Shown: positions 36,301 to 44,496, counted from the first letter of the stretch. The stretch: 64,000 bases of DNA from Chitinophagaceae bacterium UBA1946 (GCA_002336815.1 DDEU01000008.1:58082-122081), one strand, 5' to 3'. Notes: a model not told the origin generated them from the sequence alone. A program made the numbers and translations.

Positions 36301-36784
36301 TGGCAACAACAACAACCGCTATTTCAATTCAAGCAACCGGCCTGCAGATATCGGGTATGCGTTCCAGAGTTTGGTGGGCAACCTCAGGGGCTTTACACAA
36401 AACATTGCAAATGGCAACAATGCGGTTACCCTTAACAGTGAGTTCAGGCTACCGGTATGGACTACCTTTTTTAACAGGCCTATCAACAATGCATTTGTAC
36501 GAAACTTTCAACTGGTACAGTTCATTGATCTGGGCAACGCCTGGAACGCCAACTATAATGGAGGCTTTACCCGGCCCAACACCACCTACAGCAGCGAAAA
36601 TGCTCAAAACCCCGTACAGGTACGTACCAGGGTAGGTGGCATCGGGCCGTTTGCGGGTGGCTACGGTTTCGGAGCCAGGAGTGTACTGCTGGGGTATTTC
36701 CTGAAGTTTGATGCTGCCTGGGAAATGAATGGCATCTTTAAAGGAAAACCCATTTATTACTTTAGTATGGGACTTGATTTTTAA
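33359..36784 (+). CDS. Large envelope protein: peptidase-MA-like, TolB propeller and Omp85-type barrel
   Basis: The 1141-residue protein has a signal peptide (cleavage near AKA/Q24). Residues about 40-270 resemble gluzincin/peptidase MA-like domains (DLPTWLTDGYVDFAAE), but no intact HExxH is visible. Residues about 300-520 contain WD40/TolB propeller repeats (YPLLAWDPKGTRIAVVYNEE, DLDPSFVSFPGKTGIIFSSN). The C-terminal third (about 715-1141) is rich in aromatic beta strands, ending with FSMGLDF, an Omp85-like outer membrane barrel. Related proteins are common in Bacteroidota and often annotated TolB-like. The exact role is unknown. Confidence 0.78.
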   Translation: MVKFNRIFFIMMLVALAGSPSAKAQVIENVKFGKNRVQYKKFKWQYYQTRNFNTFFNQNGQELAKFVMQVAEEELPGIEEFTEYSLQRRANIVVYNEYADMQQSNIGMDIDWQNTGGTTKFVNNKMVVYFNGDHTDLRRQIRQGIARIITDNVLFGEDLGEFAGNQALLDLPTWLTDGYVDFAAENWSTKLDDELKSEILSGKYTKFYKFAFENPRLAGHAFWYYIEEKYKKENVTYLLYLARVYKNLNRASMQVTKMKFKDLLAEFMTYEEEKYEEDIRKRRAYPKGQAIESFEVNQRHDYYRINVNPNKKNSSYVLVEFKKGFIKVKLYEDFEEYTLLKYGIRSYRNEVNPDYPLLAWDPKGTRIAVVYNEEGRLKLFVYDLVTKIKNPKLDLTDQFQQVQDVKYMLDSRNLLLSATKNGHSDIFTINLENEKVQQITNDVYADLDPSFVSFPGKTGIIFSSNRPSGDARGGDTSIPSHNRYNIFFVSNASAKAELNQITQLSNLKYGNARLPMPYNSNHFTFVSDENGVANRYAGFFTSKAAGVDTLVLIGDDILRNPTPKDVDSVLRVYKKTDVDSIAVVTVSQDSAYTFPLSNYETNLAETRVAGDNQQVSEVTRQSDDKTVYKLKIDENTLRRRNITVPPTSYMKRIIMADKIVTDAADKFDKPLPEDSAKKANDIFQNEFEDTQDSVHKLGTIVTASEAPKYDVLKSARLYPYKPVKFGADYGGINFTNSILFNRYQQYAGGSGPIMLGSGTPLNGMIRLGTSELMEDMRIFGGLRLSTNLKDNEWLFGYENFKRRLDWGLTYYRNVVESAFDPTPNNIDNFDASAGKMYTNIYMGNISYPFDRSKRISLSFGLRNDRNVRLTDINDSESVKTLDINRKYALTHVEYVYDNTLNPTQNIWNGLRYKIFFDWNTDISKGNANTKKYNFNWGFDARYYYPIYRNFIWAGRASGDFSWGSQKTVYYVGGADGWLMFGGNNNNRYFNSSNRPADIGYAFQSLVGNLRGFTQNIANGNNAVTLNSEFRLPVWTTFFNRPINNAFVRNFQLVQFIDLGNAWNANYNGGFTRPNTTYSSENAQNPVQVRTRVGGIGPFAGGYGFGARSVLLGYFLKFDAAWEMNGIFKGKPIYYFSMGLDF

Positions 36785-36807
36785 ATAAAAAAATTTTCTC
36801 CAATTCG

Positions 36808-36837
36808 AAAGCCGGGTAATTGCCCGGCTTTTTCTTT
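36808..36837 (+). terminator. Terminator after the 1141-aa protein gene
   Basis: GCCGGG (36811-36816) and CCCGGC (36823-36828) pair, extended by AAA/TTT, followed by a T-rich stretch, about 25 bp past the stop codon. Confidence 0.8.
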
Positions 36838-36991
36838 TCATGTATTTTAATATATATCGGTTTGACGTATCGCTAACTTCCCGCTTTGTAGAACATAATC
36901 ATCAATAACTCCCTCCCTGCTCTTTAAACAGAGCGCTTTTTAATTGGCACGCTGTTTTCAATTACCATGGCAAACAAATTAACTACACACT

Positions 36992-37621
36992 ATGAAACAA
37001 TTTATCATTCTTACTGCCTGTGCGCTTTCTTTTACTGCAGCCAGCGCACAAGATGCTTCAAAAACTACAGGAATCAGGATCGGTTTAAGAGCAGGAGCAA
37101 ATCTTTCAAACGTAACGAAAGATGCAGATGCAGATTTTTCTACAGGATCAAAAATCGGCATTAACGCTGCCGCGTTTTTAGAACTTCCGCTGGCAAGTGT
37201 TTTTAGCATACAGCCGGAATTGCAGTTTTCCCAGAAAGGATTTAAGAACTCCGGAACATTTTTAGGCAATGCCTATGAATACAAGCAAACCACCAATTTT
37301 ATTGAGATCCCTGTATTGGCCAAGATCAAGCCGGTAAAGAATTTTGGAATCCTTGTTGGACCGCAGTTTTCTTTTCTCACTTCAACTACCACAAACTTTA
37401 CAACCGCCAATGCTTCTTACGAAAGCCAGGTAAAACAGGACAATGACAACCTGCGCAAGAATATACTTGGTGGCGTAGTTGGTTTAGAAGCCAATGCGGC
37501 AAACTTTGTAGTGAGTCTTCGTTACAATGTAGATTTCCAGACAAACAACGGCGATGGTACCAGTTCTACTCCAAAGTATAAGAACCAGGTTACCTCCTTA
37601 AGCGTTGGTTTCATTTTTTAG
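36992..37621 (+). CDS. Porin family outer membrane beta-barrel protein
   Basis: The 209-residue protein has a signal peptide (cleavage near ASAQ/D) and an eight-strand-type barrel with IRIGLRAGANLSNV at the start and VVSLRYNVDF and TSLSVGFIF at the end, the layout of the PorT/OmpA-barrel-like small porins of Bacteroidota. The middle carries the conserved segment IEIPVLAKIKPVKNFG. No T9SS-specific residues allow it to be called PorT. It has its own terminator. Confidence 0.8.
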   Translation: MKQFIILTACALSFTAASAQDASKTTGIRIGLRAGANLSNVTKDADADFSTGSKIGINAAAFLELPLASVFSIQPELQFSQKGFKNSGTFLGNAYEYKQTTNFIEIPVLAKIKPVKNFGILVGPQFSFLTSTTTNFTTANASYESQVKQDNDNLRKNILGGVVGLEANAANFVVSLRYNVDFQTNNGDGTSSTPKYKNQVTSLSVGFIF

Positions 37622-37650
37622 TTTTTCATGGCTATACATACAGTTTTAGT

Positions 37651-37685
37651 AAATCCCGCCTTTTCCAGGGCGGGATTTTTTTTTG
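37651..37685 (+). terminator. Terminator after porin gene
   Basis: AAATCCCGCC and GGCGGGATTT pair across an eight-base loop and are followed by a T9 run. It may also serve the convergent DUF1361 gene. Confidence 0.85.
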
Positions 37686-37693
37686 CTTGAATG

Positions 37694-38356
37694 CTAGCTG
37701 GGCATGGTAGATTCTTTTAACATAGCAGGAATCTTCCTGGAACTGAAATAAAGCAAACTAAAAAGACAGGTAAGCAGTACCGTTACTGCCCATGCCCGGT
37801 AGTGAAGCAGCGGGTTGGTCAGTCTTGAACCGATCCCGAAGAACAGCGATACCGGGTTGGCAACAATATCCCAACTATTCCATCTTAAAAACCTGCCGAG
37901 ATAAACGCCAAAAGAGCCAAGAAACAATGCTGCAACCAGTATTGTATTAATATGCTTAGCCGGGAGGTTCTTACGCAAAAAAACCTCCACCTGGTAAAGG
38001 GAAACAAATGCCATTAACAGGCCGGCGAGCGAGGAAGTAAATAGCAATATTGCATCAAACCATACCGGTACTTTATCACCCGAATTTTCCAGGTGAATAA
38101 GGTCTGTGATAATGTACAGGGCATCGGGGAAGAACAATAACCAGCAGGCCAGTAAAATATATTTTATCCATTTGCCTGCAGGCTTGTTGAGTGTAATGGC
38201 GATACCCAGCTGAAACGGGATCCAGGCGAGGAATAAATTCCAGAGTAGAAAAACATAACGCAGGTTATCAGCATACACAATGCGCATTAGCAGCAAAGCA
38301 GCGATGAACAACAAAAAACTGAATACTATTTTTTCTGCCGATGATAGTTTAAACAT
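37694..38356 (-). CDS. DUF1361 membrane protein
   Basis: The 220-residue protein has about seven hydrophobic segments. It shows the DUF1361 signature: VFLLWNLFLAWIPFQLGIA and LLFFPDALYIITDLIHL. Function is unknown; the family is widespread in bacteria. The ATG at 38356 is preferred (10 bp after the dagK stop), because the longer frame overlaps the preceding gene. Same transcription unit as dagK and DUF4173. Confidence 0.85.
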   Translation of the reverse strand: MFKLSSAEKIVFSFLLFIAALLLMRIVYADNLRYVFLLWNLFLAWIPFQLGIAITLNKPAGKWIKYILLACWLLFFPDALYIITDLIHLENSGDKVPVWFDAILLFTSSLAGLLMAFVSLYQVEVFLRKNLPAKHINTILVAALFLGSFGVYLGRFLRWNSWDIVANPVSLFFGIGSRLTNPLLHYRAWAVTVLLTCLFSLLYFSSRKIPAMLKESTMPS

Positions 38357-38366
38357 GGTGATAGTT

Positions 38367-38717
38367 TTAAAAATGAAAAATTTTTGGAAGAAAAATAATG
38401 AGGCCCGTGAACAAGCTGCCCAGCGCAACGATCAGCACTGCACCCGCCGCTGTATCTTTTACGATCTTAACAATGGGATGATATTCTTCTGTAACAATGT
38501 CGCAGAGATGTTCGATGGCGGTATTCAGTAGTTCAAGGGCCAACACCAACATACAGCAGCCTGCAACAAACAGCCATTCTACTCCGCTGATCTGTAAAAC
38601 CACCCCCAGGAAAACGACCAGTACGGTTGCCACTGCATGAATCCTGAAATTCACTTCTGTCTTAAAGGTTTGCCTGATGCCATTGGCTGCATGTATGAAA
38701 GTATTGGTATGCTTCAA
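38367..38717 (-). CDS. dgkA: Diacylglycerol/undecaprenol kinase family protein
   Basis: The 116-residue protein has three membrane helices (about 29-46, 48-66, 93-110) and the family signature LALELLNTAIEHLCD with the catalytic Glu and Asn. It phosphorylates diacylglycerol or undecaprenol in the inner membrane. It starts with TTG at 38717 by frame and homology length; no upstream in-frame ATG exists. It lies between DUF4173 and DUF1361. Confidence 0.88.
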   Translation of the reverse strand: MKHTNTFIHAANGIRQTFKTEVNFRIHAVATVLVVFLGVVLQISGVEWLFVAGCCMLVLALELLNTAIEHLCDIVTEEYHPIVKIVKDTAAGAVLIVALGSLFTGLIIFLPKIFHF

Positions 38718-38742
38718 GGGTGCAAATTTTTAAAGTGTATAA

Positions 38743-40329
38743 TTAATTGTTTGGCAGAACCGCCATGGCAGGTTCGTGCAACTGTGCTTTTACATAACTG
38801 TCTGCTGCATTCCACGAAAGCCAGCTATAGGTATGCTGCGCTTCAAAAAACTGGCGTTTGCGCAGGTTAAAATATTCGGTAGCAGACACTGTGCCCCTGT
38901 AGTAAACATCACCATCAGCATCGGGGATCCTGGAAAAAGTTTTACTAAGCACATCCTGGTTTTGTTCGATCAGCGGCAGCGTTTTGTCAGATAAAGAAAG
39001 CAGGAAGCGGATATCCAGCGGCAGGCTCGTTTTTCTTGCAAGGTTATAACCGGCAATGGTTTCATCCCAATGAATGCAGGATGCCAGCACCATCACCGTC
39101 AGTACCACCCACGCATTTACTTTCAGCAAAAAATAGGTCGTTTTTAAGCGGCTGATCTTGATGAACATTGTAAACAGCCCCGTTAGCACGAGTAATAAAA
39201 ATACCAGCACACCGATCCTTTTGTACGCCAGTCCGTATTCATGGATATAATAGTAATCACGAAATAAGACAGATACCACCAGCACTGTGTTCTGGACGAT
39301 CCACAGGTAAGCCCCTGTTTTAAGCCATTTGTTCTTTTTATAAAAATTAAGATTTCCCCTGAAGAAAAAAAGCAATACCAGCATGGCCAATACGATAGAA
39401 AAAATAAGCAGGCCGGCGCCTTCGTGTACATAAGCAGAGAGGTTGATGTTCTTGTTATCATATGTAAAGCCAAACCATACATATACAACATCCAGCCAGT
39501 TGATGAAAAGCAATAGAAGATTCAGCAGGAACAGGCTGATAATGCCCACAGCATTTTCATTACGCAGCGCCAGCATACCATTGGCAAAACGTCCCATCAA
39601 TAATGAAAGCAGGTCGTAGCCGGGTGTTTGCTTCCATTTTACAAGATCATGTTTCTGCCGCAATAACACATCCTGTCGACGGGTATCTTTTCGTGAAAAA
39701 ATGTCTGTCCTGCTCCTGAGCAGCAAGCCGCCGGTTACAAATAGCCCTACCAGCAAAAATCCCAGCCTGCTCCAGCTAAACCAATCAAAAAACCGGCTGA
39801 AGAATTGACTGATGGCATCGCCTGCCATAACCAATACATCCCTGAAAACAGCATTTGAAAAATTATACAACAATGAAAAGACAATGAGCATGATAACAGG
39901 AATGATGATAAAGCGAACGAACTTCCTGGCATTGTAAAAATTAATTTTACCCCGCTGCAGTTCTTTTACTCCTGCAAAAAAAGAAGGTATCATCAGCACA
40001 TAATTCATCAATGCCGAAGCCGCTGCATACCAGAGTGAACGGTGTTCAAATTGTGTGAACACGATCACCAGCAGCAATGTAACAGTAAAAGCAAGTTTAC
40101 TGAGCAGGGTATTGTGGATCACTACGGTTGCCAATGTGATCAAATGGGCCAGCAGCAACCATGTCATCACAGGTTTTTTAAAAGCGGGTTTGTACAGGTA
40201 AAATACCGCCGCAAGAATAAACACATCAAAGAGCAAGGCATTCATGGCAAGCTTTTCCTGCCAGAAAATAATATTGAACAACAGGGCCCCGGATAGTACA
40301 AGGCCGATCTTAAGAGAAGCTGGTTTCAT
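38743..40329 (-). CDS. DUF4173 membrane protein
   Basis: The 528-residue protein has about 11-12 hydrophobic segments in the first 420 residues, including WLLLAHLITLATVVIHNTLL and LLNLLLLFINWLDVVYVWFG, then a soluble C-terminal tail of about 110 residues (SCIHWDETIAGYN to AVLPNN). This matches the DUF4173/DUF4153 family of uncharacterised bacterial membrane proteins. It precedes dgkA in a probable operon. Confidence 0.85.
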   Translation of the reverse strand: MKPASLKIGLVLSGALLFNIIFWQEKLAMNALLFDVFILAAVFYLYKPAFKKPVMTWLLLAHLITLATVVIHNTLLSKLAFTVTLLLVIVFTQFEHRSLWYAAASALMNYVLMIPSFFAGVKELQRGKINFYNARKFVRFIIIPVIMLIVFSLLYNFSNAVFRDVLVMAGDAISQFFSRFFDWFSWSRLGFLLVGLFVTGGLLLRSRTDIFSRKDTRRQDVLLRQKHDLVKWKQTPGYDLLSLLMGRFANGMLALRNENAVGIISLFLLNLLLLFINWLDVVYVWFGFTYDNKNINLSAYVHEGAGLLIFSIVLAMLVLLFFFRGNLNFYKKNKWLKTGAYLWIVQNTVLVVSVLFRDYYYIHEYGLAYKRIGVLVFLLLVLTGLFTMFIKISRLKTTYFLLKVNAWVVLTVMVLASCIHWDETIAGYNLARKTSLPLDIRFLLSLSDKTLPLIEQNQDVLSKTFSRIPDADGDVYYRGTVSATEYFNLRKRQFFEAQHTYSWLSWNAADSYVKAQLHEPAMAVLPNN

Positions 40330-40387
40330 ACAAACATTTTTTATGGTGGTGGTTAATTGAATTCGATCGATGTACTGCTGCTACCTT

Positions 40388-40891
40388 TTAAAAAACACCA
40401 GGCATTCCCTGTTCTTTACCGGCATTGATCCGGTCAATCAGCGATTGCGTGGGCAACTCCAGCAAACTGAACCAGGGCCATCCTTCTATTGGAACACTGC
40501 GTCGTCCCCGTTGATACGCCCTGTAAAAAGAAGTCCAGTGTTCCGGCATGCTGATCAATCCAAACAGCACGGTGGCTATCACCGGGATGGATAAGTGTTT
40601 ATTGCCAAGCATAAAACATTGCAGGCAAACCTCTCCCTCACCGGTTGTGCCGTAGCCAAGCAATAAATGTTTGATATCATGTTTTACATAATAAGTCAGC
40701 AACTGCAGTTGATGTTGTTCAAGCATTCTCACAAGATCCTTTCCTACGGTGCCATCGGGTAACTGCTGCAGGTTGGCTGCTGTATAATTAAATTTTTGTG
40801 GTTTGCGGATGCGCTTCAAAAGCGGCAGTGCCAATTGATGGGTTAGGTAAACGAGCAATCGCTCCCGCAATGTGCTGATGATCTTATACAT
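40388..40891 (-). CDS. Coq4-like protein
   Basis: The 167-residue protein carries HDIKHLLLGYGTTGEGE, an exact HDxxH-x11-E metal-ligand motif (His71, Asp72, His75, Glu87) of the Coq4 family, and SFYRAYQRGRR downstream, also Coq4-like. In eukaryotes Coq4 acts in ubiquinone synthesis; Bacteroidota normally make menaquinone, so the role here is uncertain. The hydrophobic helix around residues 102-113 may touch the membrane. It overlaps the upstream membrane gene by 8 bp, suggesting coupling. Confidence 0.75.
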   Translation of the reverse strand: MYKIISTLRERLLVYLTHQLALPLLKRIRKPQKFNYTAANLQQLPDGTVGKDLVRMLEQHQLQLLTYYVKHDIKHLLLGYGTTGEGEVCLQCFMLGNKHLSIPVIATVLFGLISMPEHWTSFYRAYQRGRRSVPIEGWPWFSLLELPTQSLIDRINAGKEQGMPGVF

Positions 40892-41297
40892 GTTGCTCTT
40901 TATTAAATGAACGGATAGCCGGGTGATGAATCAATACTGCCAGCACGGTAGATGAAACAATGATAAATGACAGCAACAGCCAATGCCCCTGGTACACGTG
41001 TTGCGGAAGCGCTGCAATAAACAAACAGGAAAAAACGGACAATACAAACGCCAGCCTTAATAAACTGGCCGAAAGCGTTCTTTGCTTGGTGTGTGTTAAA
41101 AAAAACAGGAATAGACAAAAGCTGGCTGGCGCAGAGAAGAGCAGGGAAAAGATGATGGCAGCCCCCAGGCTGTCCCAAAACTGCAGCCGGTTGAGTTGGC
41201 CAAGTGAAAAGATACTTGCATACTGGATGCCGTTGATGATAGCTGCCGATAGCCAGATCGTAAAAGAAAAAAAAGCAGTTTTGAAAAATGTTATCAT
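40884..41297 (-). CDS. Hypothetical membrane protein (137 aa)
   Basis: This protein has four hydrophobic segments (about 4-22, 43-66, 78-97, 103-123) and short polar loops. I recognise no family. The ATG at 41297 (MITFFKTAFF) is preferred over an upstream start. It overlaps the Coq4-like gene by 8 bp and follows the HTH regulator gene by about 45 bp, so it is probably co-transcribed with both. Confidence 0.65.
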   Translation of the reverse strand: MITFFKTAFFSFTIWLSAAIINGIQYASIFSLGQLNRLQFWDSLGAAIIFSLLFSAPASFCLFLFFLTHTKQRTLSASLLRLAFVLSVFSCLFIAALPQHVYQGHWLLLSFIIVSSTVLAVLIHHPAIRSFNKEQHV

Positions 41298-41343
41298 AAT
41301 TTTAAAAGCACTTTGAATTTCAAAGCATTTAGACAAAAAAAAT

Positions 41344-41640
41344 TTATTTAGTTGAACGGATCATTTGTTCCAATGCGGCGATGTGCGCTTTAAAAGCTTT
41401 TTCGCCAGCTTTTGTAACGGAATAGGTAGTATTTGTTTTACGCCCGATAAAACCCTTCTGCACCTTGATACTGCCGCTTTCTTCCAGCGATTTGAGATGG
41501 CTGGCCAGGTTGCCGTCGGTGATATCAAGCAGTTCTTTCAATTCATTGAAATTTACTTCCTCATTCACCACCAGTGCACTCATGATGCCGAGGCGTATGC
41601 GGTTATCAAATATTTTATTGAGACCTTCTATTAAACTCAT
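41344..41640 (-). CDS. Winged-helix transcriptional regulator (HTH_34 type)
   Basis: The 98-residue regulator has a winged helix: IFDNRIRLGIMSALVV, then LKELLDITDGNLASHLKSL as recognition helix, KVQKGFIGRKTNTTYSVT as wing and a C-terminal helix for dimerisation. It matches small MarR/ArsR-like HTH_34 proteins that in Bacteroidota are paired with a membrane protein gene, as here (41668). An upstream in-frame start at 41655 would add five residues. It probably regulates its own operon. Confidence 0.85.
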   Translation of the reverse strand: MSLIEGLNKIFDNRIRLGIMSALVVNEEVNFNELKELLDITDGNLASHLKSLEESGSIKVQKGFIGRKTNTTYSVTKAGEKAFKAHIAALEQMIRSTK

Positions 41641-41667
41641 TCGCTCTGTATTCAAACTCGTTTTGAA

Positions 41668-42303
41668 CTAATTGTTTCTTTCATACTTCATCCACATGGC
41701 AGCGCCGTATACAATATGCAGCACGCCAAAACCCATGGCCCAAAAATAAAGACCATAGCTCACATAATACAGGTTCATAATACCCAGTGCAAGCATACCA
41801 TATCCTAAAAACCGGATCTCACCCAGTGTATATTTACTGCCATTTACAAGTGCAAGCCCGTAAAAAATAAGGCAGCCGGGCGCCACCAGCTCAAACTCAT
41901 TGTTTTGCATCATCCTGATCAAAAAAATTCCGCCTACTGCAATGGGAATGGCCACGTTCCAGAACAAACGCATGGTAGCTGTTCCAAACATGGGTACCTT
42001 ATCTTTACGGCTTCGGAGATACGTAAAAAAGAATGCAGAAATAAAAGCTGCAATAAAAGTATAAGTAGCTATCCAGAAAAGATCGTCCAATATCCTGGTG
42101 CCATTCGTTTCTATGATCCTCACCAAATTGTAGGTTTCACTTTCTGTGCTGTGCAGGCGCTTCCAGGCAAACCAGGCGCCCACCAACGCAGATACACCCG
42201 CTGCCATACCACTCAACCCGCTGAGGCTGATAAAGCGGCTGCTTCTTTCCATCATCTTTTTTATATGCTGCAGTTCCTCGAGGGATTGTTGATGTTCACT
42301 CAT
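41668..42303 (-). CDS. Membrane protein partner of the HTH_34 regulator
   Basis: The 211-residue protein has an N-terminal helix (EELQHIKKMMERSSRFISLS) and six hydrophobic segments (about 27-43, 74-92, 108-127, 137-152, 163-181, 185-203). The opening SGLSGMAAGVSALVGAWFA is a repeated feature of this Bacteroidota family; function is unknown. It lies 27 bp upstream of the regulator gene. Confidence 0.78.
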   Translation of the reverse strand: MSEHQQSLEELQHIKKMMERSSRFISLSGLSGMAAGVSALVGAWFAWKRLHSTESETYNLVRIIETNGTRILDDLFWIATYTFIAAFISAFFFTYLRSRKDKVPMFGTATMRLFWNVAIPIAVGGIFLIRMMQNNEFELVAPGCLIFYGLALVNGSKYTLGEIRFLGYGMLALGIMNLYYVSYGLYFWAMGFGVLHIVYGAAMWMKYERNN

Positions 42304-42367
42304 AAAAGCACTTTGAAATACAAAGTAAATAAAGAGAAATGATACTTCAAAATAAATCTTAAAGAAT

Positions 42368-43555
42368 TTAACTGGCAGGTAAAGAGAGAACGGAATGTAA
42401 AGTACGGCAGGCGGTTTTGATTTCTTCTTCGGTGATGATCAAGGGTGGAACGATACGCAGGCAATCCGAAGCAAACAAAAACCAATCGGTGAACACACCC
42501 TGGGCTATCAGCAGATCAATGATCTTTTTATTGGTCTCAAAACTATCAAATTGCACAGCGATCATCAGGCCACAGCTTCTTACTGCTTTTATCTGCGGAT
42601 GCTGCAGGAGTGAAAGGAATAACTGCTCTTTTTGCTTCACGGCAGCGATGATATTTTCGTTGAGCAAAACATTGAATGCTGCAAGGCCCGCAGCACAACA
42701 AACAGGGTGGCCGCCAAAAGTATTGATATGACCCAGTACCGGGTCGTGACTAAGACTGCTCATTATTTTTCTATCTGCAACAAAAGCGCCCAGCGGCATG
42801 CCGCCACCCAGGGCCTTACCCAATAATAAAATATCCGGCACTACATCAAATTGCTCAAATGCAAACAGGGTTCCGTTACGCCCAAAAGCACATTGTATCT
42901 CGTCCAGTACCAGTAAGGTGCCCGTTTCGTCGCAGCGCCTGCGCAATGCCTTTAGCCATTCCTGCTGTGGCATTATCACGCCTGCTTCGGCCTGTACCGT
43001 TTCTGCGATCACACAGGCTGTTTGGTTGTTAATGTGTTGCAGACCATCAAAAGAATTATACCGTAGCTGTACGATGCCAGGCAACAGAGGCCGGAATGCA
43101 TTGCGCCAATATTCATCTCCCATGATGCTCAATGCACCCTGTGTGCTGCCATGATAGCTGTTTTTAAAAGAAACGATCTGTGTTCGGCCTGTATAGCGCT
43201 TGGACAATTTCATAGCGCCTTCCGTTGCCTCGCTGCCACTCGCCGTATAAAAAACCGAATTCAGCGAAACCGGTAAAAATTCGGTGAGCTTTTTGGCATA
43301 GGCTACCTGGGGCGTTTCCACCAGTTCACCGTACACCATAATATGCATGTATTGCTCCGCCTGGTTTTTAACAGCGGTTACCACGGCAGGATGACAATGC
43401 CCCACATTGCATACACTGATGCCGCCAATTAAATCAATGTATTCTTTTCCATCGGCATCCCACATCCGGCTGCCGCTGGCCTTTACGATCTCCAAAGCCA
43501 GTGGAGCCTGCGAGGTTTGGCCCACATGATCTAAAAATAACTGCCGCTGATTCAT
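42368..43555 (-). CDS. Class III PLP-dependent aminotransferase
   Basis: The 395-residue enzyme is an aspartate aminotransferase-superfamily class III member resembling acetylornithine, ornithine and 4-aminobutyrate aminotransferases. Motifs include GGISVCNVGHCHPAV, VFYTASGSEATEGAMKLSKR, VLDEIQCAFGRNG and LLLGKALGGGMPLGAF with the PLP lysine. Substrate cannot be fixed; no arginine or lysine synthesis genes adjoin. It is divergent from the carbonic anhydrase gene. Confidence 0.88.
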   Translation of the reverse strand: MNQRQLFLDHVGQTSQAPLALEIVKASGSRMWDADGKEYIDLIGGISVCNVGHCHPAVVTAVKNQAEQYMHIMVYGELVETPQVAYAKKLTEFLPVSLNSVFYTASGSEATEGAMKLSKRYTGRTQIVSFKNSYHGSTQGALSIMGDEYWRNAFRPLLPGIVQLRYNSFDGLQHINNQTACVIAETVQAEAGVIMPQQEWLKALRRRCDETGTLLVLDEIQCAFGRNGTLFAFEQFDVVPDILLLGKALGGGMPLGAFVADRKIMSSLSHDPVLGHINTFGGHPVCCAAGLAAFNVLLNENIIAAVKQKEQLFLSLLQHPQIKAVRSCGLMIAVQFDSFETNKKIIDLLIAQGVFTDWFLFASDCLRIVPPLIITEEEIKTACRTLHSVLSLPAS

Positions 43556-43602
43556 GGATGCAAATTTCGGTGGGAAAGCTGGATATTTGAAGAAATATTA
43601 AG

Positions 43603-43682
43603 GCCGGTCGGCACCGAAGGTCAGACCGGCATGTATAAAATTCACGAGCATAAAACTGGTCTGACCTTCGGTACCGACCAGC
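43603..43682. repeat. 28-bp imperfect inverted repeat in divergent promoter region
   Basis: The left arm (43603-43630) and the reverse complement of the right arm (43655-43682) agree at 24 of 28 positions, separated by 24 bp. The arm core is GGTCGGCACCGAAGG; each arm also contains CCGGTC/GACCGG-type internal symmetry. All four mismatches are C/T or G/A changes that preserve G-U pairing in RNA. It could be a REP/BIME-like element or a regulatory structure. Confidence 0.6.
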
Positions 43683-43707
43683 AACACTCAACTTTAAACT
43701 TTTTCCC

Positions 43708-44232
43708 ATGCCACTAATACTTCCCGTAAAAGGTATCCTGCCCACGATGGGCAACAATTGTTTTATAGCGCCCAATGCAACCCTGGTAGGCGATATTGTA
43801 ATGGGGGATGACTGCAGTATTTGGTTCAATGCGTTAGTGAGGGGCGATGTAAACAGCATCCGTATTGGCAACAAGGTAAACATACAGGATGGGGCAGTGA
43901 TCCACTGTACCTATGAAAAAACAAAGGCCATCATTGGAAATAATGTAAGCATCGGACACAATGCAATTGTGCATGGATGCGTTATAGAGGATAACGTGCT
44001 GGTTGGTATGGGTGCCATTATTATGGACAATGCCCGGATTGGCAGCAATACCATTATTGCAGCCGGAGCCGTGGTACTTGAAAATACGGTGGTGGAGGCT
44101 GGCAGCATTTACGCCGGTGTTCCTGCAAAAAAGGTAAAGACGATCAGCCAGGATATGATACATGGCGAAATAGACCGGATCGCCAACAATTACCTGATGT
44201 ACAGCGGATGGTTCAAAAACCCGGATCAATAA
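43708..44232 (+). CDS. Gamma-class carbonic anhydrase-like protein
   Basis: The 174-residue left-handed beta-helix protein has hexapeptide repeats and three His ligands in VIHCTYE, IGHNAIVHGC, as in gamma carbonic anhydrases (CamH/YrdA-type). It is cytoplasmic and trimeric. Enzyme activity is not guaranteed: the acidic loop Glu of Cam is not identifiable. Lone gene. Confidence 0.88.
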   Translation: MPLILPVKGILPTMGNNCFIAPNATLVGDIVMGDDCSIWFNALVRGDVNSIRIGNKVNIQDGAVIHCTYEKTKAIIGNNVSIGHNAIVHGCVIEDNVLVGMGAIIMDNARIGSNTIIAAGAVVLENTVVEAGSIYAGVPAKKVKTISQDMIHGEIDRIANNYLMYSGWFKNPDQ

Positions 44233-44307
44233 AAAAGACCGAAAAAGCCGCTTAAAAAATACTGTGATGGCGGATTGGGTGTGAGATTAAAATATTATTT
44301 TAGTAGT

Positions 44308-44496
44308 ATGAAAAAAATACTGGCCGCAGCTTCCTGCATCGTTCTATTGAATTCCTGCTCACTTTTTAAAAAGAGTGAAAAGACCGGTTGCCCTTCAAAC
44401 GGCAGAAATGTAGGGGCAGAAAAAATACTGGCCGGTGATGAAAAGGCAACAAAGCAGAGTAACAAAGCAAAGTATAAGGGTCGGAAAAGCTATTGA
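44308..44496 (+). CDS. Small lipoprotein (62 aa)
   Basis: The protein has a lipoprotein signal with lipobox LNSC (Cys17), followed by a 45-residue basic tail containing CPSNGRNVGAEKIL and ending KYKGRKSY. The family appears in Chitinophagaceae only as small hypothetical lipoproteins. The ATG at 44308 is preferred because the signal peptide starts there. A TATTTTAG sequence just upstream is close to the -7 consensus. Confidence 0.65.
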   Translation: MKKILAAASCIVLLNSCSLFKKSEKTGCPSNGRNVGAEKILAGDEKATKQSNKAKYKGRKSY

